Positions 40,179-43,616 of a DNA stretch of 43,616 nt are shown piece after piece (within the stretch, counting starts at the first letter, position 1; the number at the start of each line of letters is the position of its first letter). The stretch covers positions 1 through 43,616 of the forward strand of contig JANQQU010000006.1 of NCBI GenBank assembly GCA_028284905.1, read 5' to 3'. The DNA comes from Calditrichia bacterium (GTDB taxonomy: Bacteria; Calditrichota; Calditrichia; RBG-13-44-9; J075). Below the pieces are notes generated by a model. That model was not told where the DNA came from. It saw only the letters and a list, made by a program, of their open reading frames with translations, and did not search any database. Made by a program: the position numbers and the translations under genes.

Positions 40179-41162
40179 ATGATGCGCATCGGAAACGAAC
40201 AAAGTAAAGGCGCCCGGGAATTGCAGGAAGATTATTTTGCAATTCCCGAAGTTCCCGGCGGCACGCTGGTTGTCGTCGCGGACGGGATGGGCGGATATGC
40301 TGGCGGTAATATCGCCAGCTCATCGGCGGTGAAAACGTTTACCCGGGTCTTTAAGGAGCAGTTTAACCCGGAGAATATTCCCGCCTGCCTGGAGAATGCC
40401 CTTTACAAAGCAAACAATCAAATTCGGCAACTCAAGGCTGAGAAGAGTGAATTGCAGCAAATGGGCACCACCATCGTCGCCGCTTTTTTCAATGAAGAAC
40501 AAGTGTTCTGGATTAGCGCCGGCGATAGCCCCTTTTACCGTTGGCGAAATGGAAAGCTGGCCCGCCTGAATGCCAATCACTCTTTCGCGGCAGAGGTAGA
40601 CCGCAATGCTGCTATGGGATTGATCAGTGAAAACGAAGCGCGGAATCATCCGCAGCGCCATGTCGTCACCAGTGGCCTCGCCGGGGAAGAAATTCATTTG
40701 GTCGATAAAAGCACAGTGGGCCTAGAAGTACGCAGCGGCGACCGTTTTATCCTTGCCTCCGATGGTATTCACACCTTACCAGATATGGAAATCCGCGATG
40801 TCATCGCCGCCAGCGATGATCCGCAAAGCGTTGCCCGGGAGCTGCTGCAAAAAGTTAGCGCTGCAAACCTGCCCGATCAGGACAATTGTACAATTGTCGC
40901 TATAAATCCACCGGAAGCTGCACCACGTAATAAGCTGGCAATTGCCGGTGTATTGCTGTTTGTGATTGTAACTATTCTCGGGTATTATATCATTTCCGGA
41001 CCGGGCACTACAACGACCAACAATAATCAGCAGTCGCTACCAGCGGTAGTTGCGGACAGCACTGATTCCCTGCAGCAAATCTCCGACAGCCTGGTTACAG
41101 ATAGCCTGCAAACCGACAGTCTTGCCACAGACAGCAGCGCCAGCGACACCACCCGCCCATAA
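40179..41162 (+). CDS. PP2C-type Ser/Thr phosphatase with membrane anchor (second)
   Basis: This 327-residue protein has a PP2C domain at about 1-240 with motifs ELQEDYF, VADGMGGYAGG, SAGDSPF, LASDGIHT and DQDNCTIV. The metal-binding aspartates are present. One membrane helix (about 251-271, LAIAGVLLFVIVTILGYYI) is followed by an acidic periplasmic tail built from DSL/TDS repeats. The same plan is seen in the phosphatase that opens the cluster. ATGs lie at 40179 and 40182; the ribosome binding site is weak, and the gene begins 4 bases after the preceding stop, so translation may be coupled. It is the last gene of the cluster and converges on the GH57 gene. Confidence 0.92.
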   Translation: MMRIGNEQSKGARELQEDYFAIPEVPGGTLVVVADGMGGYAGGNIASSSAVKTFTRVFKEQFNPENIPACLENALYKANNQIRQLKAEKSELQQMGTTIVAAFFNEEQVFWISAGDSPFYRWRNGKLARLNANHSFAAEVDRNAAMGLISENEARNHPQRHVVTSGLAGEEIHLVDKSTVGLEVRSGDRFILASDGIHTLPDMEIRDVIAASDDPQSVARELLQKVSAANLPDQDNCTIVAINPPEAAPRNKLAIAGVLLFVIVTILGYYIISGPGTTTTNNNQQSLPAVVADSTDSLQQISDSLVTDSLQTDSLATDSSASDTTRP

Positions 41163-41176
41163 GCCCCCTGCTGGCG

Positions 41177-43357
41177 TCAGACCAGCCATTCCCGGGTTTC
41201 GTAGTCTTCGTCGGGCACTTCTACTTCAATAATTTTCGTATGGGGAAAAGTCTCCACCGACTGCCCGTTTTGCTTGATGATCAGCTGGAAACCAAACAGG
41301 TCGCCGGGCTTTAGTCCCAAACTTTCAAAGGTAATCGCTCCTTCAAAAATCTGCCGGACACGAAACGTCGGGGTCAGCAGTATTTTCTTTACCGGCAAAG
41401 CATGAGATTCGAATTTCTCCAGCACGCCACGCAGCGGAGAATACACCAGGGTTACCTGACGGGGTGTTTTTGCCGCGATGACAAATTCATACAACAAATC
41501 CGGCTGACGGGCAAAGTCGATGCGAAAGTAAAATTGCTTCTCATCGAAGCCGAGATGGAATTTGTCAATAATCCGCGAGATACGATGCATGGCAGTCTGC
41601 GGAGACTTCCGGCCTTCATACACTGCTGCACCAGTCCACTCGTAGAAGTGCGTCTGTTCGCCATCCATTGTGGGATAAATAAAATTCTGCGGACGAATAC
41701 TGGCAAATCGGTCAAAATGGGTTTGTTTAATCGTTTGATACAATGCCGCCGGAATTTCTCCATTGGCCAGCTCGTAGACTTTCATAAGGTGCTCCCGGAA
41801 AAGCTGATCGAACTCCACATCCTGCACGGATGAATGCTCGTCTCCATACCACCAGCACCATTCGGAATCCTGGGCGATGTATATCTGCCGCCAGGCCTCT
41901 TCACTGACTTCATTGCTGAGCACGCCGCGGTTTTCCTGCTTTACCAGAAAGTCGCGGGTATTTTTCAGTAGCGTCCAGGCCCGATTATCTTCTTCCGAGC
42001 CAATCCAGATATCAAAATTATTGTTTATCCAGCTCCCCGGATAAAGCTCATAAAGATTTGGGGTTTCTCGCTCCGTTTCCAGAAACTGCCCGAAAGTGGT
42101 CGTTTGAAACATTTCTGCTTTCGCCAGGCGGCTAAAGAGGGCATGGAGAAAATCCCGCCCGTTGTTCGGATATTTTTCCCAGCAGGTCTCTCCATCGATA
42201 ATAATCGGGACAATATGTTCCCTCAGCGCTTTTGCAGAATACTTTTTCATCAAACGTTGCCGAATATTACGTAAATGACTGATGAAATCATCAGCGGCTT
42301 TCTCTGCATCCCAGCTGCTATACACGTGGGCAATAGCTTTCGAAAGCTGCTGATCCCGGAAGAACATATGAATCGAACGACTTTTTCCATGAAAGAGATG
42401 CGGCTGATAAATTTGATGGGAATCGAATTTTCGCTTCAGACTTTGCGAGAGAATATTCTCATCGGCGGCGGTCCAGCGTACCCGCGTACGGGCAATCAGA
42501 TCTGCCGTCGCCGTGGAAACGCCTCCTTCTGGTGGCCAGATGCCTTCCGGACGTCGTCCAAAAACATCTTCGAAGAAATCCAGCCCGCGCTTTAACTGGG
42601 CTTCTGCATCTTCCGGATGGCGGTATGGCGGCTTCGGATAAGGATTATCTGGACTGGCAACCGCGGCAATATCGCTGTCTATCAACAAGGGAAGGATTGG
42701 ATGATAAAAAGGCGATGTCACTAATTCAATATTTCCCTCTTCCCACATTTTCCGATGGCGGGGAATAATATCGCCGAGAACTTTTTCAGTCTCTTTAAAG
42801 AGCAACTGCTTATCAGTTTCGCTGAAGTCCCGCCCCTTCTCAAAAAGCATCTGAAAGGGCTCCTCACGACGACTTTCCTGGCCAATCCAGATCAGATTAT
42901 ACCACACCTGCAAGTCCCGATAGTCCTGAGTATCAAAACGTTCGACCTGCTCCCGTAACGATTCATAGGGCGATTGGTATTCATATTTCTCATATAATTC
43001 AAAATAACGGGGATAAGGGCGGATCATCGTGTCGACATTCGCCAGGAAAAAATTCTCCAGAATATTATGTTGTTCATCGCGGGTTAAAGTCTCTGCAGAA
43101 CGACTGCTCAGCAACCAGATATTATCCCGTGCATGATGTTCGCTATAATCCTGCAGCTGTCGCACCAGGGAAGGCACCAGGTTGATGGTATGCCGCAACT
43201 CCGGATAAGCCTCAAACAACAGAAGCATATCCCGGTAATCCTTTGTGCCATGAAAACGGATCCAGGGCATATGATAGAATCCGCTGGCATTCTTATAGAA
43301 TGGCTGATGATAGTGCCAGAGAAATGCAATATTAAGGGGATTTTTCTTTTGCGGCAT
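41177..43357 (-). CDS. Glycoside hydrolase family 57 (alpha-amylase/alpha-mannosidase type)
   Basis: This 726-residue cytoplasmic protein has the GH57 (COG1449) motifs: IAFLWHYHQPFY near the start (residues about 9-20), EGIWPPEGGVST with the nucleophile Glu, and IIIDGETCWEKYP with the acid/base Asp. The GH57 barrel fills about the first 420 residues; a helical region and a C-terminal beta domain (FYFRIDFARQPD, LLTPTFRVRQIFEGAITFE) follow. Enzymes of this group cleave or transfer alpha-1,4-glucan chains with retention, often on glycogen-like polymers; no signal peptide is present, which fits an intracellular glucan. I chose the ATG at 43357, preceded by GAGG; an in-frame TTG at 43387 is possible but less likely. 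Confidence 0.93.
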   Translation of the reverse strand: MPQKKNPLNIAFLWHYHQPFYKNASGFYHMPWIRFHGTKDYRDMLLLFEAYPELRHTINLVPSLVRQLQDYSEHHARDNIWLLSSRSAETLTRDEQHNILENFFLANVDTMIRPYPRYFELYEKYEYQSPYESLREQVERFDTQDYRDLQVWYNLIWIGQESRREEPFQMLFEKGRDFSETDKQLLFKETEKVLGDIIPRHRKMWEEGNIELVTSPFYHPILPLLIDSDIAAVASPDNPYPKPPYRHPEDAEAQLKRGLDFFEDVFGRRPEGIWPPEGGVSTATADLIARTRVRWTAADENILSQSLKRKFDSHQIYQPHLFHGKSRSIHMFFRDQQLSKAIAHVYSSWDAEKAADDFISHLRNIRQRLMKKYSAKALREHIVPIIIDGETCWEKYPNNGRDFLHALFSRLAKAEMFQTTTFGQFLETERETPNLYELYPGSWINNNFDIWIGSEEDNRAWTLLKNTRDFLVKQENRGVLSNEVSEEAWRQIYIAQDSEWCWWYGDEHSSVQDVEFDQLFREHLMKVYELANGEIPAALYQTIKQTHFDRFASIRPQNFIYPTMDGEQTHFYEWTGAAVYEGRKSPQTAMHRISRIIDKFHLGFDEKQFYFRIDFARQPDLLYEFVIAAKTPRQVTLVYSPLRGVLEKFESHALPVKKILLTPTFRVRQIFEGAITFESLGLKPGDLFGFQLIIKQNGQSVETFPHTKIIEVEVPDEDYETREWLV

Positions 43358-43436
43358 ATGTTTTTCCTCAGGATCCTCCGTTTTCAAAGATAATCAATTT
43401 GTCTGAGAATTAAAATCCACTGAAGCGCGGATTTTA

Positions 43437-43523
43437 AATGTCCAATGTCCAATATTTAATTTCCTATGTAGAAGTAATTATTTTCCTGCACCTTCGAAAT
43501 TGGAAATTGATTATTGAACATTG
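43437..43523. repeat. AATGTCC/GGAAATTG short-word inverted repeat
   Basis: Two direct AATGTCC copies run into ATTTAATTTCC (43437-43464). Inverted words GAAATTGGAAATTG and GAACATT lie at about 43495-43523. It has the same architecture as the other intergenic elements with another word. Confidence 0.65.
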
Positions 43524-43535
43524 TTATGTGTTGTT

Positions 43536-43571
43536 AAGTCGTACCCCCAAAGTATCATAAAGTCGTACCCC
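43536..43571. repeat. Doubled AAGTCGTACCCC 12-mer at the window end
   Basis: AAGTCGTACCCC occurs at 43536-43547 and again at 43560-43571, a spacing of 24 bases. Repeated short sites like this occur at the ends of some insertion sequences or as binding sites, but no transposase is in the window. What lies beyond the edge would decide. Confidence 0.6.
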
Positions 43572-43616
43572 TCTTAGCAGGTGTAATAATTTGTAATTTT
43601 CTCCAATCATTATAAG

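Noticed and set aside
28495-41162. Naming the cluster a Zorya or TerY-P defence system
   Set aside because: It has a motor-like pair and vWA/kinase/PP2C parts, but no ZorC/ZorD-type helicase or nuclease, no Ter proteins and no defence genes around it.
1-43616. CRISPR arrays
   Set aside because: The intergenic repeats have no regular unique spacers, mix direct and inverted copies, and no cas gene is present.

Overview
The window looks like chromosome from a Gram-negative bacterium of the FCB group, perhaps Calditrichota or a neighbouring phylum. Evidence: a PorV/PorQ-type outer-membrane protein, an 800-residue double-FtsX permease of the kind common in Bacteroidota relatives, lipoproteins with clear lipoboxes, and large secreted LVIVD/Ig-repeat proteins. 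The promoters I can see are classical sigma70 type (TTGACA/TATAAT-like with 16-18 nt spacers), not the Bacteroidota -33/-7 type. The phylum is inference only.

Layout. 1-3.5 kb: a DUF1295 membrane protein, then a minus-strand operon for 3-hydroxyanthranilate breakdown (dioxygenase, ACMSD decarboxylase, cyclase-family hydrolase) behind a perfect-consensus promoter. 3.6-14 kb: an FtsX permease, a PQQ-type sugar dehydrogenase lipoprotein, a PorV-like barrel, a P1-family peptidase, ComEC, a HAD-IIA phosphatase and a DUF1684 lipoprotein. 14.5-19.4 kb: a 1653-residue secreted protein with LVIVD repeats and 14 tandem Ig-like repeats. 19.8-23.3 kb: a FadA/FadN-like beta-oxidation pair in which catalytic residues of all three activities are replaced. 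23.4-27.9 kb: RNA polymerase omega, a YtcJ-like amidohydrolase, a secreted unknown and an NtrC-type regulator with a TTG start. 28.05 kb: tRNA-Asp. 41.2-43.4 kb: a GH57 glycosidase on the minus strand.

The most unusual part is 28.5-41.2 kb: eleven co-directional genes that form one signalling and envelope module. It has two membrane-tethered PP2C phosphatases, two tandem membrane-tethered Ser/Thr kinases, five FHA domains in four proteins (one fused to a periplasmic trypsin-like protease, one to a periplasmic vWA domain), a secreted N-acetylmuramoyl-L-alanine amidase, a MotA/TolQ/ExbB-type channel protein, and a single-TM coiled-coil protein with an Asp at the start of its membrane helix, as in ExbD/MotB-type partners. 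My reading is a phosphorylation-controlled, ion-driven envelope machine that may act on the cell wall. The domains are directly visible; the joint function is inference.

The intergenic regions hold several unrelated short-word repeat elements (words like GCCCATTTGC, AATGCGGAA, AGGCCTAAGG, CAACGAT, AATGTCC), each built as direct copies plus inverted copies. They include a perfect 52-bp palindrome at the window start and a 2 x 99 bp tandem duplication. I see no CRISPR array, no complete insertion sequence and no rRNA.
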